Shown here one piece after another: positions 1 to 12,908 of a DNA stretch of 64,000 nucleotides (positions are counted from its first letter, which is position 1; every line of letters begins with the position of its first letter). The position numbers were made by a program, and so were the translations under genes. The notes under the pieces were generated by a model. That model did not search any database. It saw nothing but the letters and a program-made list of their open reading frames with translations, and was not told the origin of the DNA. The DNA lies in the NCBI GenBank assembly GCA_003184365.1, contig NKYR01000070.1, positions 1-64,000 on the forward strand, written 5' to 3'. The stretch comes from Evernia prunastri. Taxonomy: Eukaryota > Ascomycota > Lecanoromycetes > Lecanorales > Parmeliaceae.

Positions 1-482
1 AGCCCAAAACAACATGAGATCTCTTGGCTCTGATGACTACCTTAGTAGCACCAGGTTCGTAGCCGGCAGCACGTACAGCTGGATCTCGTCGCCGGCCGAT
101 ACCAAACGAGGGGAAATCGAAAGACGGAAAGATGACACGCGACTAGCTACGGATAAGGTTAGATAAGATCGCAAGCTTTACTTATCTAGTGGCTTAGTGG
201 CTTAGTGGCTTTTCATAGTGTGGGTTGGATGTACCAAGGGTCCACCGTCCAATGCTTATGCTTATGCCAAGACTTACTCCTACCGTCCCTCGGCCTTATT
301 ACCTCTTTTAAAAATGTCTTAACGGCCGCGCCCCCCTTCCAACTTCCCCACCACACTTACCTTACTTTCTTACTTTCTCACTCTCTCACTTTCAATCTTC
401 TTTCCTTCTTCACTCCACCCTTCTCTCTCTTTCTCTCACCCTCACCCCTTTGTAAGACAGAAAATACACGAGACTCTTCAGC
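1..482. other. Upstream region of the permease gene, no gene seen
   Basis: No coding region is supported here. A 9-bp unit (gtggcttag) is repeated almost three times around 188-212. A strongly C/T-rich tract at about 355-450 lies directly before the permease start codon and resembles the pyrimidine-rich 5' leaders common in filamentous fungi. Confidence 0.6.
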
Positions 483-2304
483 ATGGAGCAGAAACCTTCC
501 ACGGATAATGGTATTGAGGTGACGGCAGGACTCGACGATAAGGCTACACGAAGACGCCAATCCGCTTTCGCCAGGCGCAAGTCCTCCGCTGTCGTTGAAG
601 AGAGCGCCGCCGTTGTCGAAGCCCATACCCTCAACGATGCAGACCGACGTTTGGCCGAGATGGGATACACTCAGGTACGCTCACCTCATGTCATAGAGGA
701 ATGACAAGGCTGACAAGACTTCTCCAATCTCTAGGTTTACAAGCGGGAATTCTCCTGGCTGTCTACCTTCTCTTTCGCCCTCTCCGTCTCTGGACTCTTC
801 GCCAGTGTCTCTACAACCTTCATCTACCCATACGAAGCAGGAGGGGCATCTTCAGCCGTATGGTGTTGGCTGATCTCAGGCTTCGGATGCTACTGCATAG
901 CCTTGTCCGTGGCCGAACTCGTCTCCGCCTACCCCACATCCGGAGGACTATACTTCACATGCAAATACCTCGCCCCACCAAATTGGGTGCCGGAAATATC
1001 GTGGCTGTGCGGCTGGCTGAATCTCCTCGGCCAGATTGCAGGAGCTGCTTCTACTGAGTACGGCTGCGCTCAATTACTCCTAGCAGCCGTTTCAATGGCA
1101 GGGGACTTCGACGGGTACGTGCCCACAGACCGTCAGACCGTTGGGGTCATGGCTGCATTCACGGTACTTCACGGAGCTTTGAATAGTCTGAACACAGCAG
1201 CGCTCGAAAAGATGACGAAGACATATGTAATCTTCCACATTGCCGTCTTGTTCAGTTGCTGCGTCGCCCTTCTGGCAATGTGCGACTATAAACATACTTC
1301 CTCCTACACCTGGACTACCGTTGTAAATAATTCAGGGTGGTCACCCACAGGCTGGTCTTTCATCTTTGGCTTCCTTTCAGCCTCATGGACCATGACTGAT
1401 TATGACGCGACCGCTCATATCGCCGAAGAAATCAAGAACCCCGAAATTAAAGCTCCTTGGTCCATTGCCCTCGCGCTTGGTTTCACCTGGATCGGAGGAT
1501 GGCTTTATACCATAGTGCTAGCCTACTGCAGCGGCGATCCAACCCACACCCTTGGCAACGTTGTCGACCAGCCCGTAGCTCAAATCTTCTATGACGTGAT
1601 TGGGAGAAATGGGGGCATCTTCTTCACCGTGGCCGCTTGCTTCGTTCTCAACTTCACCGCCATGACAGCCATCCAAGCCGGCGCCCGAACAATATGGGCA
1701 TATTCACGCGACGAAATGCTTCCTCTGTCCAGGATTTGGTATAAAATCAACAAGAGGACCGATACACCAGTCTATGCAGTATGGCTCTTCGCGATATCCT
1801 GTATGCTCATCAATTTGATCGGTCTGGGTTCGTACACCGCCATTTCTGCCATCTTCAATCTGACGGCCATCGCTCTTGATTGGTCTTACTGCATTCCCAT
1901 CATCTGCAAGATGCTCTACGGCAAGTTTGAGCGTGGGCCATTCCATCTCGGATGGGCTAGCTTACCAATCAACATTTGGGCTGTGGTTTGGACCACATTC
2001 GTCACAATCATCTATGTCATGCCAACCATTCGGCCGGTGACTCCAGAGAACGTAAGACTTTCCATCCCCTTTCCACACCAATCCTCAAATTTTTGCTGAC
2101 CCATCGCAGATGAACTACGTCGTCGTCCTCATGGCGGCCGTCGCCATTTTCGCCGTGGGTTACTGGTACGCCGCTGGTCGCTACTACTACATTGGCCCCA
2201 GGGTCAAGGCTCAACTCATTATGGGGGTCCCAGGCGAGGATGACAAGGTGAACTCATCGGGCGGGTCGAGCGATGAGAGAAAGGACCCGGTGGCTGTGCC
2301 CTAG
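483..2304 (+). CDS. Amino acid permease of the APC superfamily (GABA/choline-type)
   Basis: Predicted plasma-membrane proton-coupled transporter for amino acids, GABA or choline-like amines. Three exons join in frame: 483-674, 735-2051 and 2110-2304, giving 567 aa. Introns are GTACGC...CTAG and GTAAGA...GCAG. The soluble N-terminus (about 64 aa) ends in the family's 'LAEMGYTQVYKREFSWLSTF' block. About twelve hydrophobic segments follow, with 'SAYPTSGGLYF' after TM2, 'DATAHIAEEIKNP' in the middle loop, and 'AIQAGARTIWAYSRDEMLP', all hallmarks of fungal UGA4/HNM1-like carriers. The tail 'YYYIGPRVKAQ' is also typical. Length fits the family (500-580 aa). Exon 3 begins exactly at an ATG, but it is internal. 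The substrate cannot be assigned from sequence. The family call is very secure. Confidence 0.93.
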
Positions 2305-3822
2305 GGATCCGATATCCAGGCTACGACAACGCTTCGTTGGGTATGGAACGTCGAGTGACTGTATCAGTACACAGCCCGTGGGTGGCGGTCTTGCGGCGGT
2401 TTTTTCCCTTATGTTTTTTTTTTTTTTATTTGTCTATATACCCAAGTGTAAATCGCCAGATTGCTGTACAAACCACACGCATGCATACATGACTTGATTG
2501 ATGGAATGGGATCTTGCTCAAGCCACTTTTTGTCCGGAAGTACAAAAGCAAGCCCTACCCGACCTCTTTGCCACGGTGGGACTAATGTATCAAATGCACG
2601 GGGGGATTGGGCGCGTAAGCTGCGACCGCGCGTGACGTTCACCCAGAGTCCATCCAGTCCAACGCGTGTCCAAAGTCGAATCCCCTTACTCGTATGACAG
2701 AATGCCAGTCCCGCTGTGGTAATTGTGCTTATGCGTGTGCTTGTACTCGTACCTGCGCTTACGCCGATCCATCCCTTCTTTGCGACGGTGGAGAGAAACG
2801 CCGTAAATGAAAGACCTGCGTGGGGGTACATGTAGCGCGCGTCTGGAACGTTGCTCGTCCGGGCCCCTTGGCCACATCTCCTGCGCTTTCCATCCCTCGC
2901 TTTTTTTTTCTCATCGTTCGTCTGCCGTCTGGAGGAGAGTCGTTCTGCCGGTCGAGGACAGGAAGAGACAGAAGCGGGCCCCGTGGGGTGGGGTGTGGGG
3001 TTTTGGGTTGGTCCTTTTTTGGGAAGGGTGGGGTGGTTGTGATGTTGGTAGAGGTAGAGGAGGGAGGGGGTTTTTGTGAGGATGGATGGATGGATGGTTG
3101 TAGAACGGGTCATGGCGGCGAGTACCTGCCCTCTGTGATTTCACTCTCCAGCTGAATATCGTTGGTTGCAACCACGCTTGGCCAATTCTCCTCTGATGTG
3201 AACACTTGCGGTAATAGAAGGGTCTAGATGTACGTGAGTGTGATGCTGTGTGGTAGGTTGGTCGGGTGCGGAAGGCTTCAAAGCGAGAGCTGCTTTGGTT
3301 GCTTGCGCTCTTTGCGGGCGGCCTCTAGCCCTGAGAGGATTTCTTGGGTCCTGATATTATTCACACATGAATGTCTAAGGCACACTGGCGTCTCTGGTTG
3401 GACTAGGAGAGTCGAAGTACTGTGGTTTCGTTTCTCTGAGGGGATGGTTTGTTTTACGCTATTGGATAGTCGAAAGCGACGGAGAGACGGTTGGTGGGGT
3501 TGTCTCAACGTCTCAACGTTACCCATCTTCTTGACCTCTACTATTCCACGATTTACCCTTGGGGGATCGAGTGTATGGTTGTTGCCTTCGCAGCTGGAAG
3601 ATCGTCATCGCTTGTTAAGTTGTTGAATGATTGAGAGAGTCGGTGATAACGCCCTTGGTGATTTGTTCGCACCAAACGATCACCGCGATTGGAAAATCTT
3701 ACTTGGTCGTCGTCGACTCACCATCAGCGTAAATAGCACGGTATCGGGATTTGGGAAATGACATATGCCCGCAAATGGGTTCAACTCAATATGAGGGAAT
3801 GCCAAGATCTCAGAACCGCAGA
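2305..3822. other. Intergenic region between convergent genes
   Basis: The stretch lies between the 3' ends of the permease and the subtilase. It holds a T homopolymer near 2412-2427 (likely permease 3' UTR), GC-rich and purine-rich tracts around 2970-3070, and a short ggat microsatellite near 3080-3096. A long open frame on the minus strand (2409-3113) has no recognisable domain and looks fortuitous. Confidence 0.5.
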
Positions 3823-6800
3823 TCAATTCACCCACTCACACGTCAGCCGCGGAGTAAGCACATGCTGCGAGTCACAATTGACACTCTTCGCACCCATTGT
3901 GGCAGTGCAGTCCCCCAGCTCTTGACCACTACCAGTATCCATCAAATCTCCAACGTCACTGGCAAAGAAGGACGTATACCTTAGCTTCCGACCGTACGCC
4001 GCTATCGTCATGTGATCCGGGTAGATGTTCAGCTCGTCCGACACCAGCGTCCCGTCGGGTACGGGGGTCATCCCGCTCGAGTCGCGGTTGCACGCGTCGC
4101 CCAGCTTCGCGTCACCCGGGCTGAAGGTGTAGGCGAACCAGGTGGCGACTTCGGCGCCGCTGGTGCTGGAGTACTGCTGCAGCCAGATGGCGATGCCGGC
4201 GTTGGGAGGTGTCACCGGTGGTGTTGAAGGGGCTGGAACGGCTGTGGTGAGTGGCGTGGTGGCTGCAGAGGTGTTGGGTGTTGACGTGGTGGATGTAGAC
4301 GTGGTGGGCGTAGTCGTGGTGGGCGTAGTCGTGGTGGGTGTTGACGATGTATGGCGCTCCGCTACACCTGCTGAGATTCCTCCTGCTATGATACTTGCGA
4401 TAGCTGCTGCGACTGTAGACGGTAACGCGGAGGCGCCACCAACGGACCGACTCCCGTCTCCTCCAACGACAGCTGGCGAGACTGATGCGGGCAAGGCTGC
4501 AGTGCCTGTGGGCAAGTCTATTTGAGTCAATGGACACGATCCGTCGCGCTTTCTATATCCGCCAGGACCCTCGCATTCCTGGTACAACTCGATAGGAGCG
4601 TTGTTGTAGATTATGGGCACGCCACCGGCGACCCTTGGCCTCGACTGCGTTGAGGCCATTCTGTAGGCGTAATAATCTGGCCTCTCCCCGTAGTTGGGGG
4701 GTACGGCTGCATCGCCATTGTATCCCAAGATGAGCGCTTGGGTGATATAACCAACAGCGATTCCACACGCTGTGAGAAACGGTCGTTAGATCTCTCCATC
4801 TCGTCCGGAAATTTACACGCTGCTGGGGAAGAAAGGGGCGGGGGGTGGGTTCTGCTACGTACCGTACGAGGACACGGCACCGCTGCGATAAGGGTCAACA
4901 TATTCATAAATGTAAGCACCACTAGGATTGCTAGACACCACGAGAGCACCTGGACCTGGTGCATAGGCGGTCAGGATACCATCTCCTATACGGCCTTGAG
5001 ATCCTGGATGAGCCATGGCATTTGGTGTTACGCTTCCTATTACGATATTGGGATTTCGGAACAGCCGGGCTGGAATTAGGTCAATGTCCGGATCGTCTCC
5101 GCCGTCATTCCCCGCGGAAGCAACGATAGTGATTGCGTTGTCGTGGAGCCAGCCTAGAAAATCCGTCCAAAGTCTTGAGAACCTTCTCTCTGCCCTTGAA
5201 TTTCGGCTGGAACCATATTGCTCGCCGAACGGATACCCAAGGGGAGAGGAGATCACAAAGTATCGTTCTCCTTGTGCTTTTCTCTCCTCAATATCGGTCT
5301 TCATCATGTTAAGCGCGTCCTTGACCGAGTATAGCGGAAACAATGCACCTCTCGCGTTGAGCTGACCGTTGGTATACTGTGGCACTTTGACTACCGTAAA
5401 ACGACAATTCTGCGCCTGACCAAAACGATCGCCTATGATGAAGCCAGACAAGCGAGTCCCATGCGGTGTCAATCTACCATACCCGACCTGCCTTAATCGA
5501 GTGTCTGAATAGGCTGGATGAATCCCACCGTTAGGATTTGGCGAGTCTGGGTCGATGTAGCTATATTCGTACGGATGCTGGACCGGCATGCCGCGCGGAC
5601 CCATGACAAAAGACCTTTCGTTGTAATCTACTCTAGGGAAAAGCCAGTCGATGTCCCAATCGTCTTGGGTTCGCCCACGTGTAATGCCTGGCTTGAGACG
5701 ACCATTGAAATCAGGATGCTGCATGTTGAGACCGGTATCCATGAGGTATACCCGCACATACTGACGGGGCTCTCCCGCGTCCACAAAATAATAGGGGTAA
5801 GCCTCACCACCGTCGCCATGTCTGTAATTCGGTAGCGGAAGGCCCGGTACGAGAGATATGATGGCAAGACTCCATGCTGCGAATTTTTCTGCCCAGCCCT
5901 GGACCGGAATCCGCTTGAGCAGGCCACCACCTTTTGACTCTGGATCTGCGCCATGAATATGAATATTCCTTGAGCTTACCTGGGGACTCGAGATGAAAGC
6001 CTCCGTCACATTGCTAGTGCTATTGAGATCTGGATCTGTCGGGCCACTATCTGGCATTATGACGTCGATTCCTGATTCCTGTATGATGATGAATTCAGAA
6101 TTGGCGTCGATGGTCGAAGCCTCTGCATCGTCAAGATCTATGGCAAAGAATTCCAAGGAGCCATCGCTTCTTTTTGCTTGCGTGACTTTGTCTCGTTGAG
6201 CATAGGGCTCGAATAGCTCATCCATGGCGGACTGGGTAGTATTGATCAACGGCATGACTAGGTATCGAGTTGGCGTCGCTGCAGCTGATGAGGAAACGCT
6301 GCTCTGCGTTGTCTGGCTCTGCTTTTGGGATGTAGTAGGCTTTTCGGTTGCAGTAGGCTTTGGGGTTGCAGTGGGGTTTTGGTCGTCAGGATCGCCACCA
6401 TTTGGGTTGTCGCCCGGCGGCCCACCTCCCGGCGGCAGTTTTGTTGGATCCACGCTGGTAATTGAGATGGTAGGACGTCCACCAGGAGGGCAGAGAAGAC
6501 GCCAGATGATACCAAAGGGAAAGGAGAACGATTTGTGGCAGAGAGAAGGCAAGTCGGAAGACGAATGAAACCCCGGTAGGCCGAAGATGAGGAAGGCAAG
6601 ACCATGTGTACATAACTCAGGTACCTCGGTTGCAACGGTGCTTCCAGATGATGTCGTGGTGATTACGGCACCTGCAGTGGTACATGTTGAGGTGGTGATA
6701 GTCTGAATCGAAACTCCAATGGGTAAAGCTGTCTCCGTAGCCGTGACACTGTCTACGTATGCCATCGAAGCGTTTGTGCTGGCCACATCAGAAGTATTCC

Positions 6801-7869
6801 CTACTTCAGTCGTCTTATTCGGCAAGGAGTCTTGTGTGCTTGTGGCCTGGAGGGCATAAGTGACTGAACTTGCAGGCAACGGAGTGGTCGACGTTCCGGA
6901 TCTCGTACGATTTCTGGCTTCAAGCGTCTGACTAGTGATCGACGATGACTCTGCTACATTGATAGCAATACTGTAAGTTCTTGCCGTTGAGTTTCTGATT
7001 TCGGAAATATTACTAGCTAACGTGAAAGTCTCTGTTCGTAGGGTGTTGACAGATATTATTGCAGAAAGGTTAGAGCTTGAAACCACGCCCGACGAAGAAC
7101 TCTGCGTTGGTGATGTTCCAACCTGGGGGGCATAAGTGATTGGACCTGTCGTTCTGGACCTAGTCAGGTTGCCGACTCCCAGTACCTGACTCGTGACCGA
7201 CAATGACCCTGCCACGTTGACGGTAGGATCATACGTGCCTGCTGTGAGATTGCTGATTTCGGCAGTGTGATAAGCTGATATAGAAGCCCCTGATCCTAAA
7301 GTATTGACAGACGTTGTTGCAGACGAATGAGGGCTTGACACCACGTTCGACGAAGGATTCTGCGTAGGTGATGTCCCAACCGACACAGCCGATAGACCAG
7401 AAAAGGTCTCCGAAGCTGACACACTCCCAGTGATCCCGCTCTGCCCTGTGGGAGTCGAGGTGAGCGAAACCGAAAGGCCTCCGATTACGGTGTTGCTGAA
7501 AGTTCTGCCAGTTTCAACGCCTGCTTCTGTACCCCCAACAATGTTGTTCAATGCGGTTATGATTGAAGTGGGCAGTACGTGAAACTCAGCAACTACGGAC
7601 GATGCTACGTGACCAGCACTATACGTGAAGGCTTCCTCGATGCAGACGTCCCCTGAAGCGCACGTACTGATGTCTGCATTCGTCAGAGTGGAAATCGGAC
7701 TTGGTAAGCCGGTGGACTCTGGCATCAATTCGACGAATCCGTTCGTCCCCACCACCACAGCATCGTATATGAGCGCGTCTGTTGACGATGTTTGTGTGAC
7801 CGGCACAGCATGTAGTGGAAGCAAGAGAGCAAAAGCAACAGCAAAAGATAGAACAATAAAGGGTTTCAT
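3823..7869 (-). CDS. Large secreted subtilisin-like serine protease (S8) with Ser/Thr-rich N-terminal region
   Basis: Two exons on the minus strand, 7869-4863 and 4769-3823, join in frame to 1317 aa. The intron begins GTACGT and ends CACAG. ATG 7869 is chosen because it is followed by a clean signal peptide (MKPFIVLSFAVAFALLLPLH). Residues about 30-460 are Ser/Thr-rich and probably heavily glycosylated, with two imperfect copies of an ~87-residue repeat (each starting GTSPTQ). A Pro/Gly/Asp linker follows at about 475-510. The protease domain spans about 690-1020: Asp711 in 'VYLMDTGLN', His803 in 'PHGTRLSG', oxyanion Asn921 in 'SAGNDGG' and Ser1001 in 'VSSYA'. The triad is therefore complete, but the usual GTS before the nucleophile is VSS. 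The C-terminal ~300 aa carry a TTTPT tract and no recognised domain. Role: probably extracellular proteolysis; target unknown. The catalytic-Ser exon ends two codons after Ser1001. Confidence 0.85.
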
Positions 7870-10800
7870 ATTTGCACGGTGGAGACATTTGATGTGAGCA
7901 AAGGAGGATTGGCAGTAAAACACATGACTTCATCTACAAAGCAAAAGAGAATTGGAAGTATATAAATCAACAACGTGTTAAGCCGCATTTCCTTGCTCCT
8001 TTGGAGATACCCTCGGCAGCATGAGTTTTGACGAATAGTAAAGTAGGAGAACGCCATAGGTTCAGTTGATAAGAGAAGAATTTGACCTTACACCTTATTA
8101 ATCAATTGGTTGTTTTACTTTGAGTAGGCTAATCTAATGACGCTAACCCCCACTTGGTAATGTTTGGTTAGAAATGCCAATCAGACAAGTGAAGCCAACT
8201 CGGAAAAGTTACCCTCTTATCAAATTCCCTGTTTCATACCCCAGCTTTCCAGTAATGAACTGTTGGACTGAAGTTGCCTTGGCTGATTCCTCCTACAACG
8301 ACTTCATACCTTGTTTCTGACAAAATGTCTTCTCTGTGAGTCTTGGAGGACATCCTTACCGCGCGGTTCAGTGATGCGCTGTACGAGGTTCCAGAAGGTC
8401 AACGCCCAACAGCCGTACGATCTGAATTGCAGAATTTCCAGATTTGGAAGCAGCTTCAACAGCAACACAAGGGTTGCTTCGCGATTACCTCTTCGAATAT
8501 GATCATACCAACGCCCACTGCCGTTTTTGCCAAAGCAGCTAGAGTTCAAGACTAGCTCCTCGACTCATACAGCGCAGTCCTATCTATCTTTCCCCACATA
8601 ATCACAGCATCCTTCTCACAATTGTCGAACAGAGTGCCGCAGGACAACAGCTTCTCGAATTAGAAGGGAGGACTCGCGTGTCTAAATGCGCTCTGCGCCT
8701 GTGATTGGAGGGAATTCGGGTCAGAACCTATCTCAGCACCATGCACTCGAACCGGTGAGGAGGAAAATCCTAACGAGAGCGCTAGGGAAATCCTAACACC
8801 TAGGAGTTGGCGCTCGGCAGCTTACGATCGAATTTGAAAGTCACGTACCTTCCCCACCCGTTCTGAGAGGTGATGACAGCGAACATTCAAGCTTTCTGAA
8901 TTCGTCGTGTGCAGCGCGCAGTACATGCTCCTTGCCCATAATATGAGACCTGCAGGGCGTTCCTCGACTATCGTTTGGGAGAGCAGACTACGTTAAGGTG
9001 GTCCCCAAAATCTCCGACTGCATTGGTATCGAAGGAGCTATTTCCATCCATCTTCCTGTTGTGTGGCAACAACGGCAGGCTGGCAGGGTAGGCGCTCTAC
9101 TATGCTCTTTCCCTTTTTCGCTGCAAGCTTTTGATGTAGTGGTGCAACCAGTCGAGCTGTAATGCCTGCACGGATAATCCATCATGATAAGTTGTGGAAC
9201 CTTTGCTTGGTGCCAGATACGTTGTAGAATACCCCCGGCGCTGAGATCAATTGGATGGCTTCCTTGAGAATTGGACGGGAACTGTAGATCTTGGCGTTGT
9301 GACATTTGACCCTCGACGATTCAATGAAACGAAAACACTTCTATGACTGGCCAACGGACGTACATTTCATGGCTCCGGAGAGTCATCAGACTTGCGCTTT
9401 TCGGTCGACTCGGCATTGTCAGTCAGGATGGGTGCGCGAGGACAATATTCCCAGGGAGGACATGTGATGGCACGATAACGATGCTGCCACACAGCTGCAT
9501 GCAATTGGTCGAGGTAGCAAGAATCCTCTGGGGCTATCTTGTCCCGCGGGGGTCAAAGGTCTATGCTTACTGGAACAATGGGATGGTCGTCAAAATTGGG
9601 ACTAGAAATGCATAGCTATGGATCTGGAAAACGGAACTTTCGAATACGGCGAGTCAATTCCAGGCTGGTTGAAACTGTGTGTAAAGCATCATCTTTGCGC
9701 GAGATGCTGCATGTTAGACACGGAGAGGAAGTACGTGTGCCAAGCTTTTCTTCTTTCTTTTTTCTCTTCTTTTTTCTCTTTCCAACTTTTCCCCTCTCCC
9801 CTCAAATCTCCGTGAATAAGTACTCCGTACCCAGGCGTAAGATTGTGCATGAGTCTGAACCTTCATCTTTCCAATCATCTACTCGTGCTAAATCACTCCC
9901 CCGGCAATTAGCAGCCGTATCAGTGCCTAGTCTTTCGTCGGTTCATGACAGCTTGTTCGTGGCGGTTCGCTCCGTCTGTCTGCCTAGACATCTATTATTA
10001 CGGAGTAATCGTGCCCTCGGCAAGGAACGAGACAGGTGCTTGTACGGCACGATTAGAGGGAACGGCCTGGTTTCAACGGGCGACAAGGTTTGGGACATGT
10101 GTCTCCAGCAATTGAGTGCAAGCATCATTCTCGCTAGGCCTACGCCCACGGCTTAGGATACTGCTGCTTCGATATGACATCAAACCCATTGAGACTTCCC
10201 AGTTATTTCCAGCGTCTGGAGCTGAATGATGACGGTTAAGAAGGGAGATGATAGGTGTACGAGTAGCCCCCCTTCTTGACACGATGAACCCCACATGGCC
10301 ACCTGGCGCATCTTCACCCGTACAGCTTCCGGGAACCGTGGGGGTCAGTTCCGACACATCACTGACACGCCCTCGCCTTGAGTGACGCACTCTACGGGTA
10401 GCCCAACCTGACTAGCCCGGAAGTTGTACCCGGCTATGGGGTTTTAGGGGGAGGGGGGCCAATGTATGGTCAATGTATCATATGACGTTCCTGCTTCCTT
10501 GAAATTCTACAGGTCCTTCACCCGAACTAAGACAGAGTTGCATACCATGGCGCCTATAGAGTATCAAAGCGGCCGCTTACATGCAGGGTGATCGACAGTT
10601 TCGGAGAATTTCCTGCATGTTATGCATCTACCCGGACCAGGCTTCCTTGTTTCCTTCTCGGCTGCGCAGGTTTTTCTTTCTTTTCTTTTCTTTTCTTTTC
10701 TTTTCTTTTCTTTTCTTTTCTATTCTTCGAACTTCCATCACCTCATCATCATGTACTTTGTCACTTACTTTGATGGCCTTCTAGAGATGATGCAAAAAAG

Positions 10801-11891
10801 CGGATTGCAAGGAACTGTGATTGTGAAAACTCTCTACCTAGAGATGGTATTCCACCCCCTGTCTGCAGAGTCTAACGGCGACCAATAAGGTGGTGCTCTA
10901 TTAGTAGCTGTGTCATGTCCGCCTTCTTTGTTTGATGGAGAAGATCGGCGTGGTCATATGATCGACATTTCATCATAACGTTACTTTACTTCAACATTAA
11001 AGTGCTCCGCATTCTACGGGCAGTTGTTCCCGCGCTCAGTCTTGGCATCTCTTATCGAGTGTCTAAGGTCTAAGAGTAAGCGCCTAGTACGCCCAGAGTA
11101 CCTACGAGTAGAGGCTAAGGTATCCACATTTCAGAAACGGCAACCATGGAACAATCCGGCTTCTCCTCCGACTCTCGGATACAGCTCCGGCCTCCCCCTA
11201 TGAAAAGCCCCAGCCATCTTAATGAGCCAGTCTCGCATAGAATAATATCTTTGACGTTAGCGTTGTTGTCTTGGTTGCTTTTGCAGAAGTCATCAATTAT
11301 TTGAACCGATGACGATGCGGACAATGATGTTTGTTTGATGATAACATCAGGGTATCTGTCAGCTAGAGTATGGCGTCGATTGGGTGCCGAAGCACAGGTA
11401 ACGCCGATGTCAATGCCAATACCATGGGAGTGAGGGATCTTCCTCCGAGTACTTTGGCGAACAACGTTATCCGTCAATCTTGATCCATCAAATCAACATC
11501 CCATTCATTCCCTGCTCTCAAACATGACGTTTTCGTGATTGCCATATGACACTGCCCCCTCAACCAGAAGTGGCAGCTCCTTTTCCAACAATGACGTCCT
11601 GCCTTCTGGCTACGGTCAGAGGAGCTCAGACAGTGGCAAGGTTTCATGTTGGGTGAGAATGGAGCAGTGTGAGCCGCTTCTCTTTTTTATACTCGCCCTC
11701 TCGCTCTGTCTCCCTCGCCCCTTCTTCTTTACTCTTCCCACTACCACTTCCACCAGCCAGCAACATCAAAATTGAATATCAACTCTCTCCATCGCCATCG
11801 CCAACACGAACCTCCTTCACCTACCTTTGTAAGCCACAAGACCCTCAACCATACCGACCCAGAAGTCTCTCATACCTCAAAGACTCTCGAG
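7870..11891. other. Gene-poor intergenic stretch (~4 kb)
   Basis: No coding region is supported. Open frames here are short or low in complexity and lack recognisable motifs; the longest (9539-10156, plus) translates a pyrimidine tract into Phe/Ser runs. The sequence is not notably AT-rich, so it does not look like RIP-mutated repeat. The last ~100 bp before 11892 are C/T-rich and include a TATA-like element (tttttatactc), consistent with the promoter and leader of the DUF3431 gene. Confidence 0.5.
10671..10720. repeat. (TTTTC)n microsatellite
   Basis: A pure pentanucleotide array of about nine to ten TTTTC units on the plus strand, with one shortened unit near the left end. It lies in the long gene-poor stretch and would be expected to vary in length between isolates. 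Confidence 0.9.
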
Positions 11892-12908
11892 ATGTCATAC
11901 CCATGGGCCACTGCATTCCTGCTGGAAGCATCTGCACTCGGCTCGCCATCTATCTCCTCCTCGTCAGCCAACTTGCCAGCCTCACCCAAGGCTGCCTCAG
12001 TGTCGGACTCATCTGCCTTGTCAATTACATCAGAGACTCCATCGTTGTCCGATTTATCCGCGGCTACATCACTCTCATCCAGGAGTGACTCCTCCCCTAT
12101 TCCGCGGGATCCTTTGGACTTGGAGATTGTCGTCGCGCACTATAGCGAGGATCTTAGCTGGCTCAAAGCAGTCATCGAGCACTGCAAGGTCTATTCCAAA
12201 GGCGGCCCTGAGAACGCGCCCGAGCTCTGCTTCGACGTCGATGCCCTCGAGAACATCGGCCGTGAAGGTCACACCTACCTCTACCATATTGTCAAGTACT
12301 ACGACAGTCTCAAGGATGTCACCCTGTTCACCCAAGGCCGCGTCGATGACCATACTGATCTCACCGCACTCCAGATGAAAGAGAGAGCCCTCAACACCAA
12401 GCCTGGAAGGGTCACCACTTACCCGCACCGCGCCATGGAGCTCTTCAAGCTCTGGGATGGCATTCCCTGGGAGAAATACCCCTGCTGGGCCAAGTGGTCA
12501 TCCCCAGAGGGGACATTCAAGGGCAAGAGAGCGCTGAAGACGCCGGCACAATACTTCAAAGACTTCTTCGACAACTTCGGTCACGATGGCCCACCTCAGT
12601 CCATAGGCTTCCAGCCTGGCGCCATCTTTGCCGTGAGACGCGAGACCATCCACCAACACCCGAAGGCACTCTACGCGCGGATGCTGGAGGAACTTTTCCT
12701 GGGGGAGATGAAGTCCGTCGATCCCGAAACCGGCCACTACTTTGAGCGCTTTTGGCCCACCGTCTTCCGACACGAAGAGTATTGCTGCTGGGATGCGAGC
12801 GATGTCTCTGATGCCGAGCTGAACGATCAGGGTCAGTTGGCCAAGGGGAGATGGCACGAGACCCCTCAGGGCGTCGAGGTGGATGTGGGCTACACCAACA
12901 AGTCTTAG
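11892..12908 (+). CDS. DUF3431 domain protein
   Basis: Single-exon gene, 338 aa from ATG 11892, the first in-frame ATG of the open frame. The first ~70 residues are Ser/Ala/Pro-rich and probably disordered. From about residue 77 the protein matches the fungal DUF3431 family: 'LEIVVAHYSEDLSWL', then 'ENIGREGHTYLYHIVKYY', 'DVTLFTQG', 'YPCWAKWSSPEG' and 'FQPGAIFAVRRETI'. The last block and the acidic motifs recall glycosyltransferase-like folds, but this is inference and the biochemical role of the family is not established. No signal peptide or membrane segment is clear. The C/T-rich leader at about 11690-11760 supports expression from this start. Confidence 0.85.
   Translation: MSYPWATAFLLEASALGSPSISSSSANLPASPKAASVSDSSALSITSETPSLSDLSAATSLSSRSDSSPIPRDPLDLEIVVAHYSEDLSWLKAVIEHCKVYSKGGPENAPELCFDVDALENIGREGHTYLYHIVKYYDSLKDVTLFTQGRVDDHTDLTALQMKERALNTKPGRVTTYPHRAMELFKLWDGIPWEKYPCWAKWSSPEGTFKGKRALKTPAQYFKDFFDNFGHDGPPQSIGFQPGAIFAVRRETIHQHPKALYARMLEELFLGEMKSVDPETGHYFERFWPTVFRHEEYCCWDASDVSDAELNDQGQLAKGRWHETPQGVEVDVGYTNKS

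Noticed and set aside
2409..3113. Minus-strand open frame of 234 codons
   Set aside because: Low-complexity Pro/Thr/Lys composition, ends in a poly-Lys from the T homopolymer, no domain, lies in the likely 3' UTR and intergenic DNA.
9539..10156. Plus-strand open frame of about 205 codons
   Set aside because: Begins without ATG, includes a Phe/Ser run from a pyrimidine tract and shows no recognisable motif.
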